A DNA stretch of 43,231 nucleotides from a virus. A program made the position numbers and the translations under genes. The DNA is taken from the IMG/VR virus record IMGVR_UViG_3300042507_000782, positions 1-43,231 of that record; one strand, 5' to 3'. Below, piece after piece: positions 7,742 to 16,220 of this stretch; the stretch's first letter is position 1, and every line of letters starts with the position of its first letter. The notes below the pieces were generated by a model, which searched no databases, had not been told where the DNA came from, and worked only from the letters and a program-made list of their open reading frames with translations.

Positions 7742-7932
7742 CCGACGAACTTGCAGGAAAAGTTCTTGAAGCTTATAAAACTTCACCTCTTCTTACCGGA
7801 TTGCTTCTGTTAAACATTGGGCTATTCATTGGGATGGGCTGGTACATTGTGCAGGTCCAGAACAATGCCAGAGAATTTGTTAAAGATCTGCAAACTGAAG
7901 TAATAGCATTAGCTAAGACTTGTAATAAATAG
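7738..7932 (+). CDS. Small single-span membrane protein of the lysis cassette
   Basis: A 64-residue protein beginning at an ATGA overlap with the endolysin stop. A hydrophobic segment at about 18-38 (LLTGLLLLNIGLFIGMGWYIV) is followed by a polar helix, VQNNAREFVKDLQTEVIALAKTC. The topology (short N terminus, one membrane span, then a coiled helix) resembles Rz-type i-spanins or class III holins. No lipoprotein partner was recognised, so either role is possible. Confidence 0.55.
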   Translation: MTDELAGKVLEAYKTSPLLTGLLLLNIGLFIGMGWYIVQVQNNAREFVKDLQTEVIALAKTCNK

Positions 7933-7942
7933 GAAAAAATAA

Positions 7943-8116
7943 ATGAATAAAGAATCAATTCTTGGTGTTATTCGTCACATCCTGACCTTTGGTGGTGGCT
8001 TTGTCGTAGCACAGGGTTTTGTTGACCAGAGCATGGTTAGCGATGCCGTTGGTGCGCTTATGACATTGATTGGTATTGCTTGGTCTGTCTATGACAAGAA
8101 GGCTCTAATTAAGTAA
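7943..8116 (+). CDS. Holin-like protein (57 residues)
   Basis: A short frame starting with ATG at 7943 after AGGAAAA. It encodes a small hydrophobic protein with segments ILTFGGGFVVAQGFV and VGALMTLIGIAWSVYDKK. This pattern strongly resembles a widespread family of small phage holins (Pam3 gp28-type), with two membrane helices and a basic end. It ends TAATG, overlapping the next start by one base, and lies inside the lysis cassette. It is the best holin candidate here. Confidence 0.65.
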   Translation: MNKESILGVIRHILTFGGGFVVAQGFVDQSMVSDAVGALMTLIGIAWSVYDKKALIK

Positions 8117-8343
8117 TGGATTGGATTGGAGTCATCCTTTTCCTCTGCGCTTTACTCGGTCTTACTGCTGGGGCTTTTATGGTTGCTAGAAGTCCTGCAT
8201 TCTGGCTAGGTATGGGTGAAGAAATCTTTAAGAAGATGATTCCAATTATTACAAAGAGAATGACACCAGAGGAAGAAGAAGCTTGGAGAAAGTGTATTCT
8301 TAAGGGTGGCGAATGGGATTACAAAAAGAAGAGATGTAAATGA
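8116..8343 (+). CDS. Small membrane protein of the lysis cassette
   Basis: A 75-residue protein whose start codon shares one base with the preceding stop (TAATG). The N-terminal 30 residues form one membrane segment (WIGVILFLCALLGLTAGAFMV). The rest is charged, with EEEEAWRKCILKGGEWDYKKKRCK and two cysteines near the end. A spanin-like or lysis-regulatory role is possible from context. I do not recognise the family. Confidence 0.55.
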   Translation: MDWIGVILFLCALLGLTAGAFMVARSPAFWLGMGEEIFKKMIPIITKRMTPEEEEAWRKCILKGGEWDYKKKRCK

Positions 8344-8462
8344 AAAAGAAGTTTGACGGAGACCAGCTTGTCAAGATTGTTAGGAAGCGTAGGACAAAGC
8401 CTAAGCACCTCAGAGTACGGAAGAAGCTTGGACCCAAGTCTGATATGAGAGGTGCAAGATAA
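8340..8462 (+). CDS. Small basic protein (40 residues)
   Basis: A short frame linked by ATGA (8340-8343) to the previous gene and by TAATG to the terminase small subunit. The product begins MKKKFDGDQLVKIVRKRRTK and is about one third Lys/Arg. The tight coupling on both sides and phage-typical codon use argue that it is real. A nucleic-acid-binding role related to packaging is plausible, but nothing identifies it. Confidence 0.5.
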   Translation: MKKKFDGDQLVKIVRKRRTKPKHLRVRKKLGPKSDMRGAR

Positions 8463-8962
8463 TGGGTATGACGCATACAAAGGGTTTGTTCTATGAGACT
8501 ACCCTCCCTGAGAATAGGGAAGAAATGGGTACTGCATGGACTCTGAAAGAGAATGATCATCAGGCTGATGGCCGGGTCTACAAGTCCATGAAGAAGATGT
8601 ATATTGAAATGGAGGATGTAACTGAGTACGATTTTGCTCATGCTGCCCTTGGCTCTTATAAGCATTGGGAGCGACTTCTTGAATCTCCTATCATTCGTCC
8701 TCACATTGACCAGTGGAGAAAAGAACTGAACCTGAAGCTGAAGGCCAGAGCTATGAAGTCTATCATTAAGGCTGCTACCGAAGATGAGAAGCTTTCGTTC
8801 CAGGCTATGAAGTATCTTGCTGATAACGATTACCTTGATAAGAAGGGTAAGAGAGGAAGACCCAGCAAGGAAGAAGTACAGGCTGAACTCCGTAAGGAAG
8901 TCCAGACGAATAAGACCTTGCTTGATGATGCAGCCAGAATTGGTCTTAAGCTGGTTAAGTAA
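8462..8962 (+). CDS. terS: Terminase small subunit
   Basis: A 166-residue protein placed directly before the large terminase and overlapping it by one base (TAATG). It has a helical central region (YDFAHAALGSYKHWERLLESP, then WRKELNLKLKARAMKSII) and KKGKRGRPSKEEVQAELRKEV, a basic RGRPSKEE stretch often seen in podovirus small terminases. It would recognise the phage genome and recruit the large subunit to packaging. Identification rests on position, size and the basic helical C terminus. Confidence 0.75.
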   Translation: MGMTHTKGLFYETTLPENREEMGTAWTLKENDHQADGRVYKSMKKMYIEMEDVTEYDFAHAALGSYKHWERLLESPIIRPHIDQWRKELNLKLKARAMKSIIKAATEDEKLSFQAMKYLADNDYLDKKGKRGRPSKEEVQAELRKEVQTNKTLLDDAARIGLKLVK

Positions 8963-10506
8963 TGGCAAGCATTGAAGACATCAGAGAAGCTGCTGAACAG
9001 GATCTTCTGACCTTTATTAGGCTTGTTGCACCGCAGAGAGTTCTTGGCTCAGTCCATGAAGAACTCTGCCGTTGGTGGAACAGGGAAGATGCTAAGTCTC
9101 ATCAGCTTACCCTGCTGCCCAGAGATCATGGTAAGTCTGCCATGATTGCTTATCGGGTTGCTTGGAAGTTGACCAGAGACCCTACCCTGAGAATCCTGTA
9201 CATCTCTGCAACTTCTAATCTGGCCCAGAAGCAGCTTTCGTTTATTAAGTCTATTTTTACTTCGGATATCCATAGGAGATATTGGCCTGACCATATCCAT
9301 GATGACGAAGGCAAGAGAGAAAAGTGGACAATGAGTGAAATCTCACTGGATCACCCCAGAAGAAAAGAGGAACACATCCGTGATCCTTCAGTCTTTACTG
9401 GTGGTCTGACCACTTCACTGACAGGATTGCACTGTGATATTGCTGTACTCGATGATGTCGTCGTCTATGAGAATGCGTATACTCAGGAAGGTAGGGACAA
9501 AGTTAAGTCTCAGTATTCTCTTCTGTCTTCTATTGAGGGCGCTAACGCCAGAGAATGGGTGGTGGGTACACGGTACCATCCCAAGGACTTGTACTCAGAA
9601 CTCCTCAGTATGGAGGAGGATATCTATAACAAGGATGGTGAGATAATCGGGTCTGAGCCTATCTATGAAACCTTCGAGAGGGCTGTAGAGGACGTAGGGG
9701 ATGGAACTGGTGAGTTTCTGTGGCCGAAGCAGGTAAGACACGATGGTAAGTCCTTTGGGTTTGACATTCAGATCCTTGCTAAGAAGAGAGCGCAGTACTT
9801 GGACAAGACCCAGTTCAGGGCGCAGTATTATAATGATCCGAATGACCCGGATAACAGACCCATTGACTATGATAAGTTCCAGTATTTTGAAAAAGAATAC
9901 TTGACAAATACGGCAGGTTCGTGGTATTATAGAGAACGAAAGCTTAATGTCTTTGCTGCTGTAGACTTTGCTTACAGTCTTAGACGTAAAGCAGACTATA
10001 CCGCGATTGTAGTTATAGGTGTTGATTACGAAAATAATGTTTATGTTCTTGACATTGACCGATTCAGAACGGACAAGATTTCAGAATACTTCAGACACAT
10101 TCTTGATCTGCTTAATAAATGGGATTTCAAGAAGCTTAGGGCTGAAGTAACGGCTGCACAGGCCGCGATTGTGCAAGAGTTAAAGGACAGTTATATCAAG
10201 CCTCATGGCCTGATGCTCAAGATCGAAGAGCATAGACCGACAAGGCATGATGGTTCAAAGGAAGAGCGAATGTCTGCTGTCCTAGAACCAAGGTACGATA
10301 ACCTTTCCATCTACCATTACAAGGGTGGTAACTGTCAGCTTCTTGAGGAAGAGCTTGTAACGAATAATCCTCCTCATGATGACATCAAGGATGCTCTTGC
10401 CTCTGCTATCGGTATTGCTGTTAAACCGTCAAGCAATGCTGCTGGTAGAAGATTTAATACCGAGAACATTATTTTTTCTTCTAGATTCGGAGGCATTGCT
10501 CACTAA
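8962..10506 (+). CDS. terL: Terminase large subunit
   Basis: The packaging ATPase-nuclease (514 residues). The N-terminal ATPase domain has the Walker A-like LPRDHGKS at about 52-59 and a Walker B strand IAVLDDVV near 158-165, then a VVGTRYHPKDLY coupling segment. The C-terminal nuclease domain begins with FAAVDFAYSLRRKADYTAI near 330, with the first metal-binding Asp, and has a distal HDDIKDALASAI motif near 474-485. The start shares one base with the small subunit stop and the stop shares one with the portal start. Codon use is AGA-rich, as in most of the genome. Confidence 0.9.
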   Translation: MASIEDIREAAEQDLLTFIRLVAPQRVLGSVHEELCRWWNREDAKSHQLTLLPRDHGKSAMIAYRVAWKLTRDPTLRILYISATSNLAQKQLSFIKSIFTSDIHRRYWPDHIHDDEGKREKWTMSEISLDHPRRKEEHIRDPSVFTGGLTTSLTGLHCDIAVLDDVVVYENAYTQEGRDKVKSQYSLLSSIEGANAREWVVGTRYHPKDLYSELLSMEEDIYNKDGEIIGSEPIYETFERAVEDVGDGTGEFLWPKQVRHDGKSFGFDIQILAKKRAQYLDKTQFRAQYYNDPNDPDNRPIDYDKFQYFEKEYLTNTAGSWYYRERKLNVFAAVDFAYSLRRKADYTAIVVIGVDYENNVYVLDIDRFRTDKISEYFRHILDLLNKWDFKKLRAEVTAAQAAIVQELKDSYIKPHGLMLKIEEHRPTRHDGSKEERMSAVLEPRYDNLSIYHYKGGNCQLLEEELVTNNPPHDDIKDALASAIGIAVKPSSNAAGRRFNTENIIFSSRFGGIAH

Positions 10507-12260
10507 TGGCTGGTACTACAATTGACATGTCGCTGATTATCAGCCCGGACAATATCGCTACGGAAATCTCCGATAGATGGCGTCTCTGGAATCAGCAAAG
10601 AGTTGGTAAGCTTGAGGAGTGGAAGGAACTTCGTAACTACCTCTTCGCTACCGATACCAGATCCACAAGCAACAGTGATCTTCCTTGGAAGAACTCTACG
10701 ACTGTCCCTAAGCTGACACAGATCAGAGATAACCTCCATGCCAATTACATGGCTGCTCTGTTTCCACAGAACAAGTGGATGAGATGGACTGGTCAGGACA
10801 AGGATTCTAATACCAAGGTCAAGAGAGATGTTATCCAAGCTTATATGGAGAACAAGGTACAGCTTTCTGACTTTGAGATTACGATGTCTAAGCTTGTCCT
10901 TGATTATATTGACTATGGTAATTGCTTTGCCACGGTAGATTACGAGACTAATTATACAGAACTTGAAGATGGCGAGTTTATCGCCGGGTATATCGGCCCG
11001 AAGATTGTCAGAATCTCTCCCTACGATATTGTCTTTAACCCCGTTGCTGCTGACTTTAAGAAGACTCCGAAGATCATCAGATCTCTTGTTACCTTTGGTG
11101 AGGCTAAGAAGATGATTGAGGATGATCCGAACAAGGAGTTCATGTCCAAGGTCTTTGATAGAATGATCGGGACCAGAAGTGCTATTCAGGGTTACTCTGA
11201 CTCGGATCTTCATAAGAACGATGGCTTTGTTGTAGATGGCTTCGGGTCTATCAGAGAATACTATGAATCTGATTATGTTGAGATCCTGACATTTTATGGG
11301 GATATCTATGACAAGGCAACGAATACTCTGCTCAAGAACAGAATCATTAAAGTTGTTGATAGATCTTACATCCTTAACGATATTCCTAATCCTAGTTGGC
11401 TTGGTACTTCCCCTATCTTCCATGTAGGTTGGAGAGAAAGACCTGATAACCTGTACGCTATGGGGCCTCTGGATAATCTTGTTGGTATGCAGTACCGTAT
11501 TGATCACCTTGAAAACCTTCGTGCTGACGTATTCGATCAGGTAGCGTTTCCTGTCATCAAGATCAAGGGTGATGTTGAGGACTTTGACTTCCAGCCCGGT
11601 TCCAGAATCTACTGTGGTGATGAAGGTGATGTAACCTACCTCCAGTCTGATGCTGCTGGTACAGCCCTTACCGCTGACAACCAGATTGCTGTCCTTGAGA
11701 ACAGGATGGAACAGCTTGCTGGTGCGCCCAGAGAAGCTATGGGTATTAGAACACCCGGTGAAAAGACAGCATTTGAGGTAAGTTCTCTCCAGAATGCTGC
11801 ATCCAGAATCTTCCAGAACAAGACCCAGCACTTTGAAAAGATCTTCGTTGAGCCTATCCTGAACTCAATGCTTGAGGCTGCAAGAAGGAACATGGATGCT
11901 ACGGATATCATCCGGGTCTTTGATGATGAACTTGGTATCTCTATCTTCCAAACGATTACAAAGGAAGATATTACAGCAAAGGGTAAGATTATCCCAATGG
12001 GTGCCAGACACTTTGCTGAGAGAGCGCAGAGACTTCAGAACCTCCAGCAGCTTTGGCAGATTAAGTCTGCTGATCCTACGGTTGCTGCACATATGAGTGG
12101 TAAAGAGTTTGCCCGTATCCTCTCTGAGGAGCTTGGTGAGAAGAACCTGTTCTCTGAGAACATTGCTGTCTATGAAAACTATGAGACACAGAAGACAGCA
12201 CAGGAAGTCCAGCTTATGGCTGAAGAAGAGAACATGATTGCTGCTGAACAGGGAATCTAA
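10506..12260 (+). CDS. Portal (head-to-tail connector) protein
   Basis: A 584-residue protein that follows the large terminase with a one-base overlap. Features typical of podovirus portals include an N-terminal helical part (RWRLWNQQRVGKLEEWKELRNYLFA), the LPWKNSTTVPKLTQIRDNLHANYMAALFP segment, and a stem/crown region with GIRTPGEKTAFEVSSLQNAASRIFQNKTQHFEKIFVEP. The C terminus is a long charged helix. It would form the dodecameric ring through which DNA enters and leaves the head. Long open frames on the opposite strand are shadows caused by its codon bias. Confidence 0.88.
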   Translation: MAGTTIDMSLIISPDNIATEISDRWRLWNQQRVGKLEEWKELRNYLFATDTRSTSNSDLPWKNSTTVPKLTQIRDNLHANYMAALFPQNKWMRWTGQDKDSNTKVKRDVIQAYMENKVQLSDFEITMSKLVLDYIDYGNCFATVDYETNYTELEDGEFIAGYIGPKIVRISPYDIVFNPVAADFKKTPKIIRSLVTFGEAKKMIEDDPNKEFMSKVFDRMIGTRSAIQGYSDSDLHKNDGFVVDGFGSIREYYESDYVEILTFYGDIYDKATNTLLKNRIIKVVDRSYILNDIPNPSWLGTSPIFHVGWRERPDNLYAMGPLDNLVGMQYRIDHLENLRADVFDQVAFPVIKIKGDVEDFDFQPGSRIYCGDEGDVTYLQSDAAGTALTADNQIAVLENRMEQLAGAPREAMGIRTPGEKTAFEVSSLQNAASRIFQNKTQHFEKIFVEPILNSMLEAARRNMDATDIIRVFDDELGISIFQTITKEDITAKGKIIPMGARHFAERAQRLQNLQQLWQIKSADPTVAAHMSGKEFARILSEELGEKNLFSENIAVYENYETQKTAQEVQLMAEEENMIAAEQGI

Positions 12261-12262
12261 AA

Positions 12263-12493
12263 TTGAAAACAATTTGGTTTATGGATCTTCCGAAGGACCA
12301 ACAGGAAGGTTTCAAGAAACAGATTAGTTCTTCCAAGGATGTCTTGGAGAAACTTGAGAAGATAATCAAGGATAAGATCAAGGAAGTTGTTCTTACCGAA
12401 GATTATGAGAATCCTAGCTGGGCTTATAAGCAAGCAGATAGGAACGGTTATAACAGGGCTTTGACAGAAGTCCTTAACATTTTAAAGTTCTAG
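12263..12493 (+). CDS. Small protein between portal and scaffold
   Basis: A 76-residue protein, probably starting at TTG 12263 two bases after the portal stop. An in-frame ATG at 12281 would give a protein six residues shorter. It begins MKTIWFMDLP and ends YNRALTEVLNILKF, with a Lys-rich helical centre (EKLEKIIKDKIKEVV). I recall similar small proteins near portal genes of related podoviruses, but the function is unknown. AGGGA 8-10 bases upstream supports the TTG start. Confidence 0.55.
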   Translation: MKTIWFMDLPKDQQEGFKKQISSSKDVLEKLEKIIKDKIKEVVLTEDYENPSWAYKQADRNGYNRALTEVLNILKF

Positions 12494-12507
12494 ACCAAGG
12501 AGAACGT

Positions 12508-13257
12508 ATGACAGATATTTTTAATGCCGCGACCACGGCTGAGACGGCAACTGCGGATCAGGTGACTCAGACAAACGATTCATTTGTGGCACAGTTGGTA
12601 GGAGAAGGCAAGAAGTTTAAGGATGTGGAATCCCTTGCAAAGGGGAAACTTGAGGCAGATAGACACATTGGTGAAATCACCAAAACTCTGGATGAACTCC
12701 GGGCAGAGCTTGCAAAGCAGGACTATGCCAAGACACTCCTTGAACAGATGAGCAAGGGTTCTGATGCTGGTGCAGAACAGCCGACTCTGAATACTACCAG
12801 TCCCTCTAATACTGAGAATACCACTCAGAGCGCGAGTGACATCGAATCCCTTGTAGAAAGAGTTATCACTGAGAAGGAAAAGAATCGGACTCTTAACCAG
12901 AACCTTGGAGTTGTCTCTGAGGAAATGGAGAAGAAGTTTGGAGACAAGGCTGGTCAAGTTCTTAAGACGAAGAGTCAGGAACTTGGAATGTCCTTGGATA
13001 GGCTAAAAGAAATTGCTGCTGAGTCTCCTACCGCATTTTTCCAGTTGATTGGTGTATCTGCACAGAAGCCTTCAATGGCCGCAGCACCCCAGTCTTCAGT
13101 TCGTAGTGAGGGCTTTAATCCTAATTCTGCTGACAGAGATTTTGATTATTATCAGAAGCTTCGTAAGGAGAACAGGAGTCTCTATTATTCCCCGAAGATT
13201 CAGAATATGCTTATTCAGGATCGTCAACGTCTGGGGGATAGGTTCTACAAATCTTAA
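12508..13257 (+). CDS. Capsid scaffold / assembly protein
   Basis: A 249-residue protein with a strong AAGGAG site 8 bases before the ATG. It is acidic and highly helical. It has a conserved-looking SFVAQLVGEGKKFKDVESLAKGKLEADRHI opening, a low-complexity centre (PTLNTTSPSNTENTTQSASD), and a C terminus rich in basic and aromatic residues (FDYYQKLRKENRSLYYSPKIQ). This arrangement, directly between portal and major capsid protein, is that of podovirus scaffolding proteins, which shape the procapsid and are then lost. Confidence 0.75.
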   Translation: MTDIFNAATTAETATADQVTQTNDSFVAQLVGEGKKFKDVESLAKGKLEADRHIGEITKTLDELRAELAKQDYAKTLLEQMSKGSDAGAEQPTLNTTSPSNTENTTQSASDIESLVERVITEKEKNRTLNQNLGVVSEEMEKKFGDKAGQVLKTKSQELGMSLDRLKEIAAESPTAFFQLIGVSAQKPSMAAAPQSSVRSEGFNPNSADRDFDYYQKLRKENRSLYYSPKIQNMLIQDRQRLGDRFYKS

Positions 13258-13277
13258 CATTATAAAGGAGAACAGTT

Positions 13278-14219
13278 ATGTCGGGTATGACAACTGCTAA
13301 TACTACACTCCTTACTCGCGCAGAGGTTTGGTCGCGTGAGCTTAAGGAAATTCTGCGTGATGAGCTTATGGCTCAGACCTACGTTCGTTGGCTTCAGGAG
13401 TTCCCTGATGGCGATACGTTCAAGATCCCGTCTATCGGTCAGGCGTATGTCGATGACTACGCTGAAGATGAGGCGGTTAAGTACCGTCCTCTGGATACGG
13501 GTCAGTTCACCTTCCAGATCACTGAGTACCTGTCTTCGGGTACCTATGTGACAAAGAAGGCTGAGCAGGATATGTTCTACATGAACGAGCTTGTTTCGCG
13601 CTTTGTGCCGGAGCAGGAGCGTGCGATTATGGAGCATGTCGAGGAGGCTATCCTTGGTCTTCAGTCGCAGCAGACAGCGGCTAACACGAACACGATCAAC
13701 GGCGGTAAGCATCGCTACGTTGCTACGGGTTCCTCGAATGTTATCAACGTGGCTGACTTTGCCCGTGCTAACCTTTCGCTGAACCTTGCCAATGTCTCGG
13801 CTAACAACCGTGTCGCTATCGTGGACCCGTCTGTGGCCTACACGATTGAGACGGCTACTCAGCTTGTTGGTATTAACAACAACCCGATGTTTGAGGGTAT
13901 TGTTTCGACGGGTATTGCTACGGGTATGCGCTTCGTCCGTAATGTCTACGGCTTCGATGTCTATACTTCGCAGCGTCTGGCTACGATCTCTGCCGAAACA
14001 CTGGAGACGATTAACTGCGCTGGCTTCAAGGCCAACCTGTTCTTCTCTGCTGATGCTTCGGTGACGCCGTTCATTGGCGCTTGGAGACAGATGCCGGAAG
14101 TTGATACAGAGTATAACAAGGACTTCCAGCGTACAGAGTTTGTGACTACCGCCAGATATGGTGTCAAGCTCTATCGTCCTGAGAACCTCGTTACTGTTCT
14201 GTCGAACCCGTCTGTGTAA
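13278..14219 (+). CDS. Major capsid protein
   Basis: A 313-residue protein with a strong AAGGAG site. It lies between the scaffold and the capsid accessory genes. Motifs include WSRELKEILRDELMAQTYV, FKIPSIGQAYVDDYAEDEAVKYRPLDTGQF and, near the C terminus, ARYGVKLYRPENLVTV, consistent with an HK97-fold podovirus coat protein. Arginine is coded almost entirely by CGT/CGC and serine often by TCG, unlike the neighbouring genes, which prefer AGA. This looks like selection for high expression in the host before the phage tRNA-Arg is available, or simply the highest expression demand in the genome. Confidence 0.85.
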   Translation: MSGMTTANTTLLTRAEVWSRELKEILRDELMAQTYVRWLQEFPDGDTFKIPSIGQAYVDDYAEDEAVKYRPLDTGQFTFQITEYLSSGTYVTKKAEQDMFYMNELVSRFVPEQERAIMEHVEEAILGLQSQQTAANTNTINGGKHRYVATGSSNVINVADFARANLSLNLANVSANNRVAIVDPSVAYTIETATQLVGINNNPMFEGIVSTGIATGMRFVRNVYGFDVYTSQRLATISAETLETINCAGFKANLFFSADASVTPFIGAWRQMPEVDTEYNKDFQRTEFVTTARYGVKLYRPENLVTVLSNPSV

Positions 14220-14233
14220 TAGGAGGATAGAAT

Positions 14234-14713
14234 ATGAGTGTTGATTGGACAAATTCGGATGGTCTAGAGATCCGTTTCACTGGCCCGGAAGCTAACCAGA
14301 GTGGTGCTGGTGTTTCCACGCTGGGTGCCGTAAAGAACCTTATTGTGGACTTTACCTTCTCAGAAGCTATTACGGCTGCTGCTTGGTCCCATGAGGCTTT
14401 TATCCCGGCTGGCTCGTACATTAAGGCAGCTACGCTGGTTGTTACGGAAGCGGCTACCTCTGGTGGTACAGCTACCCTGACGATTGGTCTGGCTAAAAAG
14501 GATGGTACGGTAATTGATGCTGATGGCATTGATGCTACTATTGCTCTGGCTGACCTTGCCGCTGCTAAGGTGGTGAAGTGTGATGGTGCGCTGTCTGGTG
14601 GTGTAACCTCTGTTGGTGCAGATAATGCCTATGTGTACACGACTCCGACTACTTCTTCTAATGCCTTTACGGCTGGTAAGGGTAGACTTGTGATTGAGTA
14701 CATCGAAGTCTAA
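14234..14713 (+). CDS. Capsid-associated (decoration-type) protein
   Basis: A 159-residue protein with a strong AGGAGG site and the same operon as the coat protein. The sequence is beta-rich and Ala/Thr-rich (LVVTEAATSGGTATLTIGLAKKDGTVIDADGID) with no charge clusters. Small beta proteins directly after the coat gene are often capsid-stabilising or decoration proteins, so that role is inferred. A very stable hairpin follows its stop codon. Confidence 0.55.
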   Translation: MSVDWTNSDGLEIRFTGPEANQSGAGVSTLGAVKNLIVDFTFSEAITAAAWSHEAFIPAGSYIKAATLVVTEAATSGGTATLTIGLAKKDGTVIDADGIDATIALADLAAAKVVKCDGALSGGVTSVGADNAYVYTTPTTSSNAFTAGKGRLVIEYIEV

Positions 14714-14721
14714 CGAACTTA

Positions 14722-14743
14722 GGGGAGATCTTCGGGTCTCCCC
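14722..14743 (+). terminator. cUUCGg hairpin after the capsid genes
   Basis: Bases 14722-14730 pair fully with 14735-14743 (one G-U pair), closing a C(TTCG)G tetraloop. This is among the most stable small RNA hairpins. It is not followed by a T-tract, so it may be a partial terminator or a 3'-end stabiliser that protects the capsid mRNA. A consensus promoter begins only 8 bases later. Confidence 0.7.
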
Positions 14744-14750
14744 AATACTC

Positions 14751-14778
14751 TTGACAATTTTGAAAATAATAGTATAAT
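14751..14778 (+). promoter_or_regulatory. Consensus sigma70 promoter (TTGACA-16-TATAAT)
   Basis: TTGACA at 14751-14756 and TATAAT at 14773-14778, with 16 bp between them, are both perfect consensus boxes. It restarts transcription for the head-fibre, tail and ejectosome genes directly after the capsid hairpin. Transcription would start near 14785. The leader carries a G-rich hairpin at 14796-14809 that is also found after a - strand promoter at 40505-40532. Confidence 0.85.
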
Positions 14779-14792
14779 ACCATTACTGGTCA

Positions 14793-14809
14793 GGCGGGGT
14801 GTAAACCCC
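14793..14809 (+). promoter_or_regulatory. G-rich leader hairpin GGCGGGGTGTAAACCCC
   Basis: GGGGT (14796-14800), loop GTAA and ACCCC (14805-14809) form a 5-bp stem near the start of the transcript. An almost identical sequence (GGCGGGGTGTTAACCCC) lies at the same distance after the - strand promoter at 40505-40532. The conservation of both sequence and spacing suggests a function in initiation, RNA stability or recognition by a phage regulator. Confidence 0.6.
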
Positions 14810-14828
14810 ATACATAGGGATAAAATCA

Positions 14829-15464
14829 GTGGCAAATGTGCAACACAGTAACCTAACAGATCCTAACCTTCATGAGCCTAAGGGTATCTCTACGGCTACT
14901 GCTGATCAGGTGTATCTCTCTAATGGTAGTGCCTCTGGTAACTGGAGAGATGTAAACAGACTACCGGGTACTGGCTGGGGTCAGTACTCTAACAGTGTGT
15001 ATACAGCTACGACTTACCTTAATATTACTGATGCAGGTGTTGTCCTTCCCTTTGATACAAATGTTAATGTTACCCAGCTTCCGATTACTCTGACTGGCAG
15101 TACAAGTCCTTTGATGGATCTGACTACGGAAAGACTTCTTTTTGTCTCTGCTAACGATATGCACTCGATTACCATTGGGTTCTTTATTGCTACTGAAACA
15201 GGATCTGCTGCGTATGTAGATCTCTCTTTGTATACTTCTACTGATGGTTCAACATACGCTACTCTTGTTGGTGAAAGTACATACCCTATCCTGAAGTCTA
15301 CTGGTGGTACTGTTAACCAGTATGTTAATGCTTCTTCCTTGTTCCCTGTCTCATCTAATATGGCTACATACGGGGCTAAGATCCAGCTTAAGACAGCAAC
15401 AGGTGATGCTATCAATATCAAAGATATTAATCTGATTACAACCAGAGTTCATAAGGCTAGATAA
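14829..15464 (+). CDS. Head-fibre-like virion protein
   Basis: A 211-residue protein starting at GTG 14829, 9 bases after AGGGA. The N terminus contains NLTDPNLHEPKGISTATADQVYLSNGSASGNW. This H-x-L-x-x-P-x-L-HEPKG pattern recurs at the start of capsid fibre and head-decoration proteins of many phages. The remainder is beta-rich, with no enzymatic motif. It has its own promoter. It probably decorates the capsid and may help in attachment to cells or surfaces (inference). Confidence 0.65.
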   Translation: MANVQHSNLTDPNLHEPKGISTATADQVYLSNGSASGNWRDVNRLPGTGWGQYSNSVYTATTYLNITDAGVVLPFDTNVNVTQLPITLTGSTSPLMDLTTERLLFVSANDMHSITIGFFIATETGSAAYVDLSLYTSTDGSTYATLVGESTYPILKSTGGTVNQYVNASSLFPVSSNMATYGAKIQLKTATGDAINIKDINLITTRVHKAR

Positions 15465-15467
15465 AGC

Positions 15468-16220
15468 ATGGCTACAATTAAGATGACATTGCTGGAGATC
15501 GTTCAGGACGTAATGAACGATATGGACTCTGATGAAGTTAACGGTATCGCAGATACTGTAGAAGCTACCCAGATTGCCAACATCTGTAGGAGTGTGTATT
15601 ATGATGTAATTACAACGATAGATCTTCCTGAACATTCTGAGTTGGTTACTGTAACCGGGTTGTCTAATTCCCTCTACCCTAACTGGATGGATGCCAATTC
15701 TGTTACAGAGATTAAGGAGTTGAGGTACAATGTATCTGACACCCCCGGGGAACTTGAGTACAAAACAATCGATTATATTCCACCGGATGAATTTGTTCAG
15801 AGAATTTCTACAAGGGATACCACTGCGACCGAAGTAATTGTAGTAAATGATCCCGTATCCGGTATTGGTCTTCCGATTGTAAATAATAAGATGCCTGACT
15901 ATTTCACATCATTCGATGACAGGTATTTTTGCTTTGATAGTTATGACTCCTCTATCGATAATACACTCCAGACAAGCAAGACTCTCTGCCTTGGTATCAA
16001 GATTCCTACCTTTACCATGACAGATAGCGCAGTACCGGATATGGATGATACGATCTTTCCTTACTACCTCGCAGAGGTAAAGACTCGGGCTCTGTCTCTC
16101 CTTAAGGGAGGGGCAGACCCATCTGTTACAGAGTTTGCCAGAAAGCACAGGTACTTCCAGAAGAACAATCGTTGGAAGACCGGAGAACAAAGGATACTTA
16201 ACAACTATGGCCGTAGATGA
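15468..16220 (+). CDS. Tail adaptor / tubular protein A-like
   Basis: A 250-residue protein at the position of T7 gp11 (tail tubular protein A), between the capsid genes and the large tail protein. It begins MATIKMTLLEIVQDVMNDMDSDEVNGIADTVEA and ends ARKHRYFQKNNRWKTGEQRILNNYGRR, both typical of this family of head-tail connector rings. It would sit under the portal. The last 14 bases overlap the next gene. Confidence 0.7.
   Translation: MATIKMTLLEIVQDVMNDMDSDEVNGIADTVEATQIANICRSVYYDVITTIDLPEHSELVTVTGLSNSLYPNWMDANSVTEIKELRYNVSDTPGELEYKTIDYIPPDEFVQRISTRDTTATEVIVVNDPVSGIGLPIVNNKMPDYFTSFDDRYFCFDSYDSSIDNTLQTSKTLCLGIKIPTFTMTDSAVPDMDDTIFPYYLAEVKTRALSLLKGGADPSVTEFARKHRYFQKNNRWKTGEQRILNNYGRR

Noticed and set aside
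9901-9930. TTGACA-18-TATTAT inside the large terminase gene
   Set aside because: The boxes fit, but they lie in well-conserved coding sequence of the nuclease domain, with no leader motif or nearby gene start. Probably chance, though weak promoter activity is possible.
10503-11831. 442-residue open frame opposite the portal gene
   Set aside because: A shadow of the portal's biased codons; no ribosome-binding site and no protein-like features. The same applies to 13260-14252 opposite the capsid gene.
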